Under the pieces are notes generated by a model. It worked only from the letters and a program-made list of their open reading frames with translations, did not search any database and was not told where the DNA came from. A stretch of 64,000 bases of DNA from a virus, in the IMG/VR virus record IMGVR_UViG_3300009419_000012, positions 1 through 64,000 of that record, one strand, 5' to 3'. Below, piece after piece: positions 49,226 to 58,093 of this stretch (positions within the stretch are counted from its first letter, which is position 1; every line of letters begins with the position of its first letter). The position numbers were made by a program, and so were the translations under genes.

Positions 49226-50145
49226 TTGTCTAATATCGCTTCCAGTGCGTTAAAAATTTTAAGGTTATCAAAACTCTTTGAGCAAGCCCATTGTGTTTCA
49301 TTTTCGCAAGTGAGATTGTTCACTGGCGGTGTTTGTCTAGCATAGCACCCTGTACAAGAAACATCGCTCAATACCACAGTGATGTCTTTACCAAATTCTC
49401 CACCACGCCATGGCAGGATCTGTTCAGGAAGTAGGTGGCTAATTAATGCCACAATGGGAGTGGTTGTGGTTCCAGCAATATGGAACGGTCCTGAATCTGG
49501 TCCAACAAATGCACGTGCGCGGCTAATAAGATATTGAATTTCTCCCACTGACAACTGACCAACCAAGTTGATAAACTCAGTGGTGTTGGGTGGAACAGTG
49601 TAATCATACTTGGCGCCAACTGATACAATTTTAACACCTGGATACTTGTTTTGCAACCTAGTGAACAATGAACTCCAGATTTCTAAATCAATGTTTTTGT
49701 TTTCCCATGCCCAACGGCGCATGTGAACCACAATGTAATCGCTGCCAATTTCTGCCACAGCATCGTCTACTGCTTCTTTTTCTTCCGCAGTAGGAAACAT
49801 CTCAGGACTGTGATCAATTGCATCAATGTTGGCGCCAAATGCACGATGTAAGTAGCTGTCTACATAGTGGCTGGTCACTTGTTTTTCATATGCATCATTG
49901 AGATTTAGATATATGTCCCAGGGATCAGATTTCTGCATGTCAGCAGGCATGACCACACTGTCAACATGTGGATTGTTTTTTAGAATGCCTGGTTCATCAG
50001 TTACCACTTGCATCCAGGCTTCGGGGTATCTCTTGCGCATCTCGCGAAGCACAGGAGTGATCATCACAAGATCTCCCAGTGCCGCACGGCGGTCAATCAA
50101 TACACGTGTTTGGTGTCCACCCTTATACGGTGCTGGTTTGTACAT
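49222..50145 (-). CDS. GT9-like glycosyltransferase (heptosyltransferase family)
   Basis: 307 residues from the ATG at 50145 (MYKPAPYKGGHQTRV), 23 bases inside the upstream gene; a longer frame lacks similarity. VLIDRRAALGDLVMITPVLREMRKRYP and FVGPDSGPFHIAGTTTTPIVAL are the GT9 N- and C-terminal nucleotide-sugar motifs. A Cys-rich tail (DVSCTGCYARQ...LTCENETQWACS) is also typical. Acceptor unknown. Confidence 0.8.
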   Translation of the reverse strand: MYKPAPYKGGHQTRVLIDRRAALGDLVMITPVLREMRKRYPEAWMQVVTDEPGILKNNPHVDSVVMPADMQKSDPWDIYLNLNDAYEKQVTSHYVDSYLHRAFGANIDAIDHSPEMFPTAEEKEAVDDAVAEIGSDYIVVHMRRWAWENKNIDLEIWSSLFTRLQNKYPGVKIVSVGAKYDYTVPPNTTEFINLVGQLSVGEIQYLISRARAFVGPDSGPFHIAGTTTTPIVALISHLLPEQILPWRGGEFGKDITVVLSDVSCTGCYARQTPPVNNLTCENETQWACSKSFDNLKIFNALEAILDK

Positions 50146-50854
50146 ATTCGCTTTCTGGGTAAAGATTGTCAAAGTGCCAGCCTGGTGTGTGCTTGCCTGG
50201 TGTGCTGGCAATTTCAAACCAAGTTGGATTCTTGCTAGCAATCCAGGCTTCGTGATCATAACGGAAGTTGCCGCCATCATACACTGCACCTGTATAAGGA
50301 CTTGGAGTGTTCCACGGCAGTTGTTCTGGTGCCACCAGTGCATCTAGTTTGGTAACATAGTCGCTGTGACTCCACCAAAAGTTGCCTGAACTGTGCAACC
50401 ACGGTTGTTCAATAATGTTGGTGCCCACTAGGTCGTATCCTGAGTCTAGTTTTTCCACGCATTCTTGCCAACGGTCAATCATGTTGTATTCCATGAAGTT
50501 GCGCCAATCAATTACTCGTTGATCTCCTAGTCTACTCAAACCTTTAAGGTGAAAGTAAAGCATATTAAAACTATCGCCATTGGCAGCATCGGCATTGCGT
50601 TTTACCAAATCCAAGGTAGGGTATTCCCACAGGTCTGTGCGGTTGCTGGTATGGTACCACTTGACATTGCGGTATTCCGACATCACCTCTTGAGCTGGTA
50701 CAAAATTATCTGGATTGCCATTGGAACACATGAGAACTGTGTGTGCTTGTTCCAACAGTCCGGTATCTAGCAAACGTGTGAGTTGTTCGCCTAGTAGATC
50801 AAATGCACCTGGCATGTCGTTCAAGTGCATGAATATTTTAATAGGTTTTGTCAT
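50123..50854 (-). CDS. Putative glycosyltransferase-like protein of the glycan cluster
   Basis: 243 residues. FMHLNDMPGAFDLLGEQLTRLL at the start, SFNMLYFHLKGLSRLGDQRVIDWRNFMEYNMI and WLHSSGNFWWSHSDYVTKLD in the middle. Y-F-H-x-K-G and G-N-F-W-W resemble uncharacterised glycosyltransferase-like proteins of bacterial O-antigen loci. Catalytic residues are not assignable. ATGA overlap with the upstream oxygenase gene. Confidence 0.55.
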   Translation of the reverse strand: MTKPIKIFMHLNDMPGAFDLLGEQLTRLLDTGLLEQAHTVLMCSNGNPDNFVPAQEVMSEYRNVKWYHTSNRTDLWEYPTLDLVKRNADAANGDSFNMLYFHLKGLSRLGDQRVIDWRNFMEYNMIDRWQECVEKLDSGYDLVGTNIIEQPWLHSSGNFWWSHSDYVTKLDALVAPEQLPWNTPSPYTGAVYDGGNFRYDHEAWIASKNPTWFEIASTPGKHTPGWHFDNLYPESEYVQTSTV

Positions 50855-51645
50855 TTTAGTCCCTTGTACATTTTTTCTGCGGTAGCTTCTGCGCCACGCA
50901 ATTTAATTAACTCTAATATTGCAGGATCATCTGCTTGAACACCATGTGGCACAAACAGCGCACGACTACGTGTGTCAGCTGAATCAGCTGGTTCAGTCAC
51001 ATAGTACACTGCCATGCTTTGACGCATTGTACCTTGTGGGCAATTCAAATCTTTTGGTAAGCCGTGCCATGATTGTTGTGTGGTATCAAACAACACAGCG
51101 CGATTGAATTTGTTTTCAATTGTGTTTGCTAACACGCTTGGTGTACCATCTTCATTGTGATCCCAAACTTCCAGTCCGCCGCCCCAGCTTGATTGCCAAT
51201 CAGGTGTGATGTACACAATCAAGTTGTAGTGACGTTCTAATTGTAGCTTGGGATGTATGCTGTAGTCAAGATGTACGTTCAGTTTTCCTGCTGTGGCATG
51301 GGCATGCCAACCGCCTCCGTGTAGGCCAACATCTGCTTGTACGCCTGGATTGCCTGTGATTTGTGATATGATGTTTTCAAACTCGAAGCTACAGAGATAG
51401 TGAAAAGTCGAGTAAGTAGTTCTTGGGAACTTGTCCCAGTGGTTACAGGCTTTTTTGTTTTCGATGGGGTTGTTGTAGTGGGCATTCCAAATTCCTTCTG
51501 CTTCGTATGCAGGAAACTCTTTGACCAATTGTTCAACAACTTCTGGTGCAAAGAAGTCGTCCATGACAATGTGATTGAATGGTTTGTTTGATAAGAACTG
51601 GCTTTGTAATGCTTTCCAGTCTCTGTCGTTTAGAAATTTAGTCAT
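50851..51645 (-). CDS. Prolyl-4-hydroxylase-type 2OG-Fe(II) oxygenase
   Basis: 264 residues from the ATG at 51645 (MTKFLNDRDWKAL), with AAGGA upstream. GGGWHAHATAGKLNVHLDYSIHP contains H-L-D, RHYNLIVYITPDWQSSWGGGLEVWD follows, FDTTQQSWHGLP holds the distal His and MRQSMAVYYV the Arg. This is the layout of P4H-like enzymes found in surface-polysaccharide loci. A glycan or carrier may be its substrate. Confidence 0.8.
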   Translation of the reverse strand: MTKFLNDRDWKALQSQFLSNKPFNHIVMDDFFAPEVVEQLVKEFPAYEAEGIWNAHYNNPIENKKACNHWDKFPRTTYSTFHYLCSFEFENIISQITGNPGVQADVGLHGGGWHAHATAGKLNVHLDYSIHPKLQLERHYNLIVYITPDWQSSWGGGLEVWDHNEDGTPSVLANTIENKFNRAVLFDTTQQSWHGLPKDLNCPQGTMRQSMAVYYVTEPADSADTRSRALFVPHGVQADDPAILELIKLRGAEATAEKMYKGLK

Positions 51646-51652
51646 GCGTTCC

Positions 51653-52378
51653 TTAGTTGATAATAGGTTGTCCGTTGGGTGCAATGTTGCCATACACACC
51701 AACTTCGTCAAGCTCATGCACAAGTTCTCTAGGAATGCCATGATACAAACAGTGTTCAATATCTGCATATCCGCCAACGGCCATGCGATTGACCATGTAG
51801 TTTCTACCAATGTTGTAGTATTCAATCATGTCCTGATGTCTTGAAGTTGGCCAACTGAGCAAACGGCACATGTACTGCATGTGCATGCCCACTACTTCAA
51901 ACGGAAACTGACTGCGTACACTTTTACCAATTACTACTTTGTCTTTGATTTCTTCTTGCTCGTACATGGACAGATCAAATTTTTCGTTTAGTAAGTAACG
52001 TCCACTCATTTTGAAAATACGATCTTGATCTTGTATTTCACCTGCATCCCAAAGAGTTTGTAGACTCTGTGGGAATGTTGTGAGCTCTGTGAGATTTTTA
52101 ACAATGTCCCAGTTGTTGTAAAATTGCGGAGTACTGTAGATATATTGCACATCTGAATTTTTTGTAAAATCCAAAAATATATCCACAGCATCCATCAATG
52201 CGTTTTCAGTTTCGGGTGTGTAACCGCTACCACTGACTTCGTTGATTACAATTTTGCATTCTGGAACACGATCTCTAAGACATTTAATAGTGTCCAGAGT
52301 CTGTTGTAGTCGCTGGGTGTGATTGTACACACCAAAGCGAGTGTGAATGGCAGATGTTACAATAAACGTTGTTTTCAT
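51653..52378 (-). CDS. Glycan-cluster protein of unknown function
   Basis: 241 residues from the ATG at 52378 (MKTTFIVTSAIHTRFGVYN), ATGA-coupled to the upstream dehydratase. IVINEVSGSGYTPETENALM, RIFKMSGRYLLNEKFDL and ADIEHCLYHGIP. The K-M-S-G-R-Y segment is seen in uncharacterised sugar-transfer proteins, but no catalytic motif is certain. Confidence 0.5.
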   Translation of the reverse strand: MKTTFIVTSAIHTRFGVYNHTQRLQQTLDTIKCLRDRVPECKIVINEVSGSGYTPETENALMDAVDIFLDFTKNSDVQYIYSTPQFYNNWDIVKNLTELTTFPQSLQTLWDAGEIQDQDRIFKMSGRYLLNEKFDLSMYEQEEIKDKVVIGKSVRSQFPFEVVGMHMQYMCRLLSWPTSRHQDMIEYYNIGRNYMVNRMAVGGYADIEHCLYHGIPRELVHELDEVGVYGNIAPNGQPIIN

Positions 52379-53406
52379 TTGCGCAACCACCGATCATTGA
52401 TCAATGTCCAATCCACAACTTCTTTCACACGCTCGCTGAGTTTGATCTTAGGAATCCAACCCAGAGTTTCCAGCAAGCCGCCGTCTAGTGCATAGCGCAG
52501 GTCATGTCCTGGACGACTGGTATGGAAGTCCACCATCTCGTGCTTGAGTGGTTTGCCTTGTGCAGTGGCAATAAGTTGTGCCAGCTGTAGGTTATCAATT
52601 TCTTCTGGCCCAACCAAGTTGAACTTGGGACACTTGGCGCCACCGTAGTCGCTTTCGTGTTTGTAGTTTTGTAGTTTTTCAAGAATAAACATCAAGCCAT
52701 CTGCCACATCCTTGGCGTGGATGTAGTGGCGTGAACCTGCTTGAGTCTTGCTTGGATCGCTGTGTACAGTAACAACTTCACCGTCACGAACTTTCTGGAT
52801 CACCATTGGAATATACTTTTCTGGGTGCTGGCGTTCGCCAAACACGTTCATGGTATGTGTGACCACAATGGGCATCTTGTAGGTGTTTTCAAATGCCACG
52901 CACAGTTCTTCTGCGGCTGCTTTTGATGCTGAATACGGATTGGTTGAATTGTAACGATCGTATTCTTTGTAGTTCACACCAGGAGGTGCTGGGCCAAACA
53001 CTTCGTCTGTTGAGAAGTTGATAAAGCGTTCCAGATTTGGAAGTGTACGTGCCCACTGTAGTAGATTGACTGTGCCTACCACATTGTCCATGACAAATTC
53101 CATTGGATATTCGATTGAACGATCCACGTGTGATCCTGCCGCAAGGTGCAACACATAATGTATGTCACCAATCATGCCACTGGTGAGTGGGCTGATTTCT
53201 GCTTTGAGATCATGAAACACCGGACGCACACGTTTACGAGTTTCCGGATCATGTTCTTGCATCATGTCTGCAAGACGATTTAGGTTACCACTGAAATCCA
53301 AACGATCTAGCGTGACTATGTTCCAGTCAGTAGTTGTTAGGATACGATCAATGATGTGATGGGCGATGAAACCGGCGCCGCCGGTAATTAGAACGTTCTT
53401 TGACAA
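52375..53406 (-). CDS. NAD-dependent sugar epimerase/4,6-dehydratase (RmlB-like)
   Basis: 343 residues, extended SDR. ITGGAGFIAHHI (NAD site), HLAAGSHVDRSIEYP, STDEVFG (catalytic Thr-Asp-Glu) and YSASKAAAEEL (Tyr-x-x-x-Lys). The Asp-Glu after Thr fits a 4,6-dehydratase, not an epimerase. First gene of the leftward glycan arm, preceded by an exact TATAAATA late box. It would provide a 4-keto-6-deoxy sugar nucleotide. Confidence 0.88.
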   Translation of the reverse strand: MSKNVLITGGAGFIAHHIIDRILTTTDWNIVTLDRLDFSGNLNRLADMMQEHDPETRKRVRPVFHDLKAEISPLTSGMIGDIHYVLHLAAGSHVDRSIEYPMEFVMDNVVGTVNLLQWARTLPNLERFINFSTDEVFGPAPPGVNYKEYDRYNSTNPYSASKAAAEELCVAFENTYKMPIVVTHTMNVFGERQHPEKYIPMVIQKVRDGEVVTVHSDPSKTQAGSRHYIHAKDVADGLMFILEKLQNYKHESDYGGAKCPKFNLVGPEEIDNLQLAQLIATAQGKPLKHEMVDFHTSRPGHDLRYALDGGLLETLGWIPKIKLSERVKEVVDWTLINDRWLRK

Positions 53407-53437
53407 TTTGAATTCTCCAATGCGTAATTGATATCAA

Positions 53438-53445
53438 TATTTATA
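53438..53445 (-). promoter_or_regulatory. Exact T4 late promoter consensus TATAAATA
   Basis: The minus strand reads CTATAAATATTG about 32 bases before the ATG at 53406. It is back to back with the rightward sigma-70-like promoter at 53482-53510, so the two glycan arms may be expressed at different times. Confidence 0.65.
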
Positions 53446-53481
53446 GGTGCAGTTTTAGCTGGCATTGATTTCTCTAAGCAC

Positions 53482-53510
53482 TTGCTCTACACACATTAAA
53501 TAGCTATACT
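53482..53510 (+). promoter_or_regulatory. Sigma-70-like promoter for the rightward glycan operon
   Basis: TTGCTC (53482-53487), 17-base spacer, TATACT (53505-53510). The leader of about 27 bases carries GGAG (53535-53538) before the GTG start. Confidence 0.65.
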
Positions 53511-53543
53511 CAACACTATACATTATTTTTCAATGGAGCACAA

Positions 53544-54596
53544 GTGAAAAAGGCACTCATCACCGGTATTACCGGACAAGACGGATCATACCTAGCAGAT
53601 CTACTGCTGGAAAAAGGCTACGAAGTTCATGGACTGGTACGCCGCAACTCAAATTTTGAGTTCATACCCAACATCATGCACATACGTGATAAAATCACAT
53701 TGCACTACAGTGATCTCACTGACGGAAGCAATCTACGCAACATCATGCTCAAGGTGCGCCCAAACGAAGTTTACAATTTGGCCGCACAAAGTCACGTGCA
53801 TGTGAGCTTTGATGTTCCGGTGTTCACTGCCGAAACCAACGCAGTGGGTGTGCTCAACATACTAGAAGCTGTTCGTGCGCTGGTTGAAGATCAGCGCCGA
53901 AACAACGAACCAGAAACACGTTTCTACCAGGCCAGCACAAGCGAAATGTTTGGTAAAGTGCAGGAGGTTCCACAAAAGGAAACCACTCCATTCTATCCAC
54001 GATCACCATATGGTGTTGCTAAACTATACGCCTACTGGATCACAGTGAACTACCGTGAGAGCTATGGTATTCATGCATCAAACGGCATCTTGTTCAATCA
54101 TGAAAGTCCACGTCGTGGCGAAACATTTGTTACTAGAAAAATCACATCTGGACTGGGCAGGCTGTTTGCTGGTATCCAAAATGATCCAATCAAACTGGGC
54201 AACATGGATTCCATGCGTGACTGGGGACATGCCATGGACTTTGTGGAAGGCATGTGGCTGATGCTACAGCAAGATGAGCCCGACGACTATGTACTGGCCA
54301 CAGGCGTACAACATTCAGTACGTGATTTCCTTAACATGTGTCTAAACTGGTACAAATGCACCTGGGGTTATTTTGGAAACGGCCCAACTGAATATGCAAT
54401 TGACATGATTAGTAAACGGACTATTGTGCAAGTTGACCCAGCATTGTATCGACCTGCTGAAGTAAACACCTTGCTGGGTGACAGTACCAAGGCACGTGAA
54501 AAACTAGGATGGAGTCCAAAGTTTAATATTGAAAGTCTTGTACGTGACATGTGCTCGGCAGACTATCGTGGTCTGCAGGATGGGTATCGCCCATGA
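53544..54596 (+). CDS. gmd: GDP-mannose 4,6-dehydratase
   Basis: 350 residues from a GTG with GGAG five bases upstream. [20 protein letters not shown] (NADP site), [28 protein letters not shown] (catalytic Thr-Ser-Glu), [15 protein letters not shown] (Tyr-x-x-x-Lys) and [16 protein letters not shown] are hallmark Gmd motifs; length is standard. It converts GDP-mannose to GDP-4-keto-6-deoxymannose. The next genes suggest this feeds a 3-dehydration step and not only fucose synthesis. Confidence 0.95.
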   Translation: MKKALITGITGQDGSYLADLLLEKGYEVHGLVRRNSNFEFIPNIMHIRDKITLHYSDLTDGSNLRNIMLKVRPNEVYNLAAQSHVHVSFDVPVFTAETNAVGVLNILEAVRALVEDQRRNNEPETRFYQASTSEMFGKVQEVPQKETTPFYPRSPYGVAKLYAYWITVNYRESYGIHASNGILFNHESPRRGETFVTRKITSGLGRLFAGIQNDPIKLGNMDSMRDWGHAMDFVEGMWLMLQQDEPDDYVLATGVQHSVRDFLNMCLNWYKCTWGYFGNGPTEYAIDMISKRTIVQVDPALYRPAEVNTLLGDSTKAREKLGWSPKFNIESLVRDMCSADYRGLQDGYRP

Positions 54597-55363
54597 AAGT
54601 AGTTGTAGCCACAGGAGGCTTTGATCCTGTACACTCAGGGCACATCGCCTATTTCAAACATGCCGCTACCCTGGGAGATATCCTGCTGGTAGGGCTAAAC
54701 TCAGATGCTTGGCTGCGCCGTAAAAAGGGTCGTGCATTCATGCCCTACACAGAACGTTCAGCAGTGATTGGCAATCTGGCCATGGTGCATCAGGTGTTGG
54801 AACTAGAAGACAGTTGTGGCACAGGTGCAGACGGTATTCGTCAGGCTCGTGCGCTGTATCCAGACGCAGAGATTGTGTTTGCCAATGGCGGCGATCGCGG
54901 AGCAGGCAATGTACCTGAGCAAACAGAGTTTGCTGATGATACCAAAGTGCTATTTGAGTTTGGTATCGGAGGAGACTGGAAGCAAAACAGTAGCCGTTGG
55001 ATTCTAGACGAGTGGAAAGCACCACGCACAGAAAAGCCCTGGGGCGAGTTTCGCCTGCTACATGACTACGGTGCAGAAACAAAACTAAAAGAACTCACTG
55101 TGCAACCTGGACAAAGACTCAGCATGCAGAAACATGCCAAGCGTTCGGAGTTCTGGTTTGTTGCAGAAGGACAAGCAACTGTGTATACTATCAACTCCCG
55201 CACCACTGATGCAGAGCTGGTAGGTGTATTTGGCAAGCATCAGAGCGTATGGATTAGCAAAGGCGAATGGCATCAATTAGTTAATGATACCGATAAGCCA
55301 CTACAGCTGGTAGAAATACAGTACGGCGAAGACTGCGTCGAAGAAGATATTGAAAGGAAATAA
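54593..55363 (+). CDS. Cytidylyltransferase-cupin (phosphomannose isomerase-type) fusion
   Basis: 256 residues from the ATG at 54593 (ATGA overlap with gmd). Residues 1-135: nucleotidyltransferase fold with [17 protein letters not shown] (H-x-G-H motif), [16 protein letters not shown] and [10 protein letters not shown]. Residues 145-256: type II phosphomannose-isomerase-like cupin with [31 protein letters not shown] and KGEWHQLVN. The two activities are usually separate proteins. The cupin could supply mannose-6-phosphate or bind the sugar, while the transferase activates a sugar or alditol phosphate. Confidence 0.85.
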   Translation: MKVVVATGGFDPVHSGHIAYFKHAATLGDILLVGLNSDAWLRRKKGRAFMPYTERSAVIGNLAMVHQVLELEDSCGTGADGIRQARALYPDAEIVFANGGDRGAGNVPEQTEFADDTKVLFEFGIGGDWKQNSSRWILDEWKAPRTEKPWGEFRLLHDYGAETKLKELTVQPGQRLSMQKHAKRSEFWFVAEGQATVYTINSRTTDAELVGVFGKHQSVWISKGEWHQLVNDTDKPLQLVEIQYGEDCVEEDIERK

Positions 55364-56539
55364 ATGTCACAACCACGTTGGCCCCTAATGAAGAATGCGA
55401 TTACCTGGGGTGATCGCTTGAGCATGGTAAAGTTTTTGCTTACCAGTGAGAAATACACAAACGGACCACGTGTTCGTGAATTTGAAGCGCAATGGGCAGA
55501 CTGGGCAGGTAGCAAACATGCTCTCATGGTCAGTTCAGGTAGCACAGCAAACACCTTGATCATCAGTGCTGTTAAAGAGAAAATGGGTTGGAAAAACGGC
55601 GATAAGATTCTTGTGCCCGCTTGTACCTGGGTTACCAACATCAGCCCTGTGTTCCAATCAGGACTAACACCAATCTTCTGTGATGTTAACTTGGACAACT
55701 TCAGCTTTGATGTTGAACACATGAAACAGATTGCAGTCAAGCATCCTGACATCAAGGGTATCTTTGTAACTCACTTGCTGGGCTTCTCGGCTGAGAATGA
55801 AAAGTATCAAGAAATCTTCCCCAAAGCAGTTATCCTAGATGACGTGTGTGAGAGTCACGGCTGTACTGACACCAGTGGTGTTCGTCGTGGTGGTAAAACC
55901 ACCACAGCAGGTAGCTTTAGCTTTTACTTTGGTCATCACATGACCACAATCGAAGGTGGTATGGTCAATGTAAACGACAGTGAACTATACGAACTAATGC
56001 GTATGAAACGCAGTCACGGCTTGGCACGTGAATCAGGCAACTTAAAAAAGTATGCAGATCAGCACCCAGAGATTCACCCACAGTTCTTGTTCATGACAGA
56101 CGGCTATAACCTACGCAGTTCAGAAATCAACGCTGTGCTGGGTATGAGCCAGTTACCACGCTTGGATGGCATGATTGAACAGCGCCGTGATAATTTTAGA
56201 CAGTTCTGCTCTATCATGTGGAATCACCAAGACAAGTTCCATCCTGTTACATGGCAAGAAGGCAACAGTAACTTTGCTTTCCCATTCATTTGCAAGACAC
56301 CAGAAATGGCCAAACAAATGAAACAAGTGTTTACCCGCGAAGGTGTTGAGCATCGTCCTATTGTGGGCGGCAACTTGCTACGTCAACCATTCCTGGCAGG
56401 GCACAAGTTTGGTGTTCCTAAAAAGAACAGCAACGTTGACTTGCTGAACGACAACGGTGTTTACATTGGCAACAGTCACTTTGTCACAAGCAAGGATATG
56501 GATTGGCTAGAAGAGACCTTGGAGAAGATCAGTGCATAA
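55364..56539 (+). CDS. ColD-like sugar 3-dehydratase of the DegT fold (His for Lys)
   Basis: 391 residues, DegT/DnrJ/EryC1 family: MVSSGSTANTLIISA, PACTWVTNISPV, HLLGFSA and LDDVCESHG (PLP Asp). The PLP-lysine position is histidine (FYFGHHMTTIEGG, His191), as in ColD and RfbH, which dehydrate at C3 and do not aminate. Directly downstream of gmd, whose product GDP-4-keto-6-deoxymannose is the ColD substrate. The expected product is GDP-4-keto-3,6-dideoxymannose, precursor of colitose. RfbH-type Fe-S cysteines are not evident, favouring ColD-type chemistry. Confidence 0.85.
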   Translation: MSQPRWPLMKNAITWGDRLSMVKFLLTSEKYTNGPRVREFEAQWADWAGSKHALMVSSGSTANTLIISAVKEKMGWKNGDKILVPACTWVTNISPVFQSGLTPIFCDVNLDNFSFDVEHMKQIAVKHPDIKGIFVTHLLGFSAENEKYQEIFPKAVILDDVCESHGCTDTSGVRRGGKTTTAGSFSFYFGHHMTTIEGGMVNVNDSELYELMRMKRSHGLARESGNLKKYADQHPEIHPQFLFMTDGYNLRSSEINAVLGMSQLPRLDGMIEQRRDNFRQFCSIMWNHQDKFHPVTWQEGNSNFAFPFICKTPEMAKQMKQVFTREGVEHRPIVGGNLLRQPFLAGHKFGVPKKNSNVDLLNDNGVYIGNSHFVTSKDMDWLEETLEKISA

Positions 56540-56939
56540 AGTAAACGAGTTACTTGCGCCTATTTCGGTAGGCGAGTTGTACGACAAGATCTCTATCTTG
56601 GAAATCAAACTCATGCACGTGGGCGACAACGAATCCAAGCGGGCAAACATTCAAAAAGAGCTTGATAAACTAAACCGTATCAAGCATGACCTCAAGTTGC
56701 CAGACAGCTTGAACAAACGTGCCGAAGTTGAGGAAGTATACCAAGAGCTAAAGAACATCAATTTGGCTCTCTGGAAGATTGAAGACATGAAGCGCCGTCA
56801 CGAAAAAGAACAGAATTTTGATCAGACATTTATTGCGCTGGCTCGTCAAGTTTACATCAACAACGACCGCCGTGCAGAAGTCAAACGCAAGATTAATGAA
56901 ATGTTGCACAGCGACATTGTAGAAGAAAAGATCTATTGA
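56532..56939 (+). CDS. DUF6165-type protein of glycan clusters
   Basis: 135 residues from a GTG (56532) overlapping the previous stop by eight bases. ISVGELYDKISILEIKLMHV followed by helical LNRIKHDLKLPDSLNKRAEVEEVYQEL and the C-terminal NNDRRAEVKRKINEML. This is the pattern of DUF6165, small helical proteins frequent in bacterial polysaccharide loci. Function unknown; coupling suggests an accessory to the neighbouring sugar enzymes. Confidence 0.7.
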   Translation: MHKVNELLAPISVGELYDKISILEIKLMHVGDNESKRANIQKELDKLNRIKHDLKLPDSLNKRAEVEEVYQELKNINLALWKIEDMKRRHEKEQNFDQTFIALARQVYINNDRRAEVKRKINEMLHSDIVEEKIY

Positions 56940-57880
56940 TGATACATACTATTTGTTTTTTTAATTACTGGCACAACGGTGATGTCTATGCAGGCAAAGG
57001 CTACATGCAAGACATCATTCGTCAAATGCCTACTGTGAAGTTCCAACATGCTCAACTCAACAGTTTGAAGACCATGAGTGATCTCAACTGTGAACACATT
57101 CACACTGACACGCTGGGCACAGGTGTGCCTAGTTCTGTTCGTTATGTTGACCTCAACGGTGTGCTATACATCAACACCTGGGTAGGCGCATACGGCAATG
57201 CTGTTATTCCGCAAGGACAACATCATGCCAACTGGGTCAGCTTATACAAGATGTGGATGCACATCTATGATGTAATTGATCAGGTGTTTGGTATTGCACT
57301 TGAACGCACAGACGACATTACTCATTACATTCCAACCACTGACTGGTCAAAATTTGATATTGCTCCTGCGAATCGTTTCCTGGGCCAACACCAAAATATT
57401 GTCCTGATGTGTAACGGACTTGTTCGTAGTACCCAAAGCAATTTAGGTGCCATGGATGATGTTATTATTCCACTTGCATTAGAAAATCCAGAAATTGACT
57501 TTGTTTGCACTAGTAAATTTGACACAACTGGAGTAGATGCCACCAACATCTATTTTACAGATGATATTTTTAAGGATGTGCAAAACGGTGACATTAACGA
57601 AATTGCATATCTAAGTACCCGAGCATTTTTGATCATGGGTAAAAATTCAGGTCCGTTTATGTTTACTCATATACAAGAAAACATCTTGGATCCAAACAAG
57701 ATCTTCATGAGTATGAGTCATCGTAGCAGTGACAGCTATGCATGGGGTGTGCAAGGATTTGAATGTCGTTATTACCATTACTCAGGTGACGATGCACCCA
57801 ATGCGGCCGGTGTGTTGCGCGAGGCCATAAAAAACCGGAACGTGTTAGGTCCCGGTGCTATTGAAGAAGTTGGTATTTAA
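56939..57880 (+). CDS. Putative glycosyltransferase, glycan cluster
   Basis: 313 residues from the ATG at 56939 overlapping the previous TGA by one base. TICFFNYWHNGDVYAGKGYMQDII at the start and AFLIMGKNSGPFMFTHIQENI near the C-terminus resemble GT9-like folds (G-D-x-x late strand; G-x-N-S-G-P-F). No definite family. Last gene of the rightward arm; its stop overlaps the convergent 52-residue gene. Confidence 0.55.
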   Translation: MIHTICFFNYWHNGDVYAGKGYMQDIIRQMPTVKFQHAQLNSLKTMSDLNCEHIHTDTLGTGVPSSVRYVDLNGVLYINTWVGAYGNAVIPQGQHHANWVSLYKMWMHIYDVIDQVFGIALERTDDITHYIPTTDWSKFDIAPANRFLGQHQNIVLMCNGLVRSTQSNLGAMDDVIIPLALENPEIDFVCTSKFDTTGVDATNIYFTDDIFKDVQNGDINEIAYLSTRAFLIMGKNSGPFMFTHIQENILDPNKIFMSMSHRSSDSYAWGVQGFECRYYHYSGDDAPNAAGVLREAIKNRNVLGPGAIEEVGI

Positions 57881-58035
57881 CTTTCCTCAGTACCTTTGGC
57901 ATCAAGGTACTGTTTCAACACACGCATGAGCTTGCGACTGGTATCGTACACATACTCACGTGTGTCACCATCTTCGCCAGTGATGCTCAAAATGTAGCCG
58001 TTTGCGGCTTTGCGAATTTCCATATTTTCAAACAT
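57877..58035 (-). CDS. Small protein, 52 residues, with complete expression signals
   Basis: ATG at 58035 (MFENMEIRKAANGYILSITG), ending LKQYLDAKGTEES. A GAAAGG ribosome site and a consensus promoter (58065-58093) precede it. IRKAANGYILSITGEDGDTREYVYDTSRKLMRVLKQYL reads as a beta-hairpin plus helix. Small phage proteins of this build exist but have no known function. Confidence 0.7.
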   Translation of the reverse strand: MFENMEIRKAANGYILSITGEDGDTREYVYDTSRKLMRVLKQYLDAKGTEES

Positions 58036-58064
58036 GTCAGCCTTTCAGTTTAGTTGGATAATGT

Positions 58065-58093
58065 ATTATACTACCTACTGAATTAAAAATCAA
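58065..58093 (-). promoter_or_regulatory. Sigma-70-like promoter for the 52-residue gene
   Basis: Minus strand: TTGATT (58088-58093), 17-base spacer, TATAAT (58065-58070). The -35 overlaps the end of the adenylating-enzyme gene. Confidence 0.75.

Noticed and set aside
49222-50343. N-terminal 66-codon extension of the GT9-like gene
   Set aside because: It overlaps the upstream gene by more than 200 bases and has unusual His/Gln/Met composition; the GT9 homology begins shortly after the ATG at 50145.
50851-51825. N-terminal 60-codon extension of the P4H-like gene
   Set aside because: It lies inside the upstream gene; the ATG at 51645 has its own AAGGA and fits the family length.
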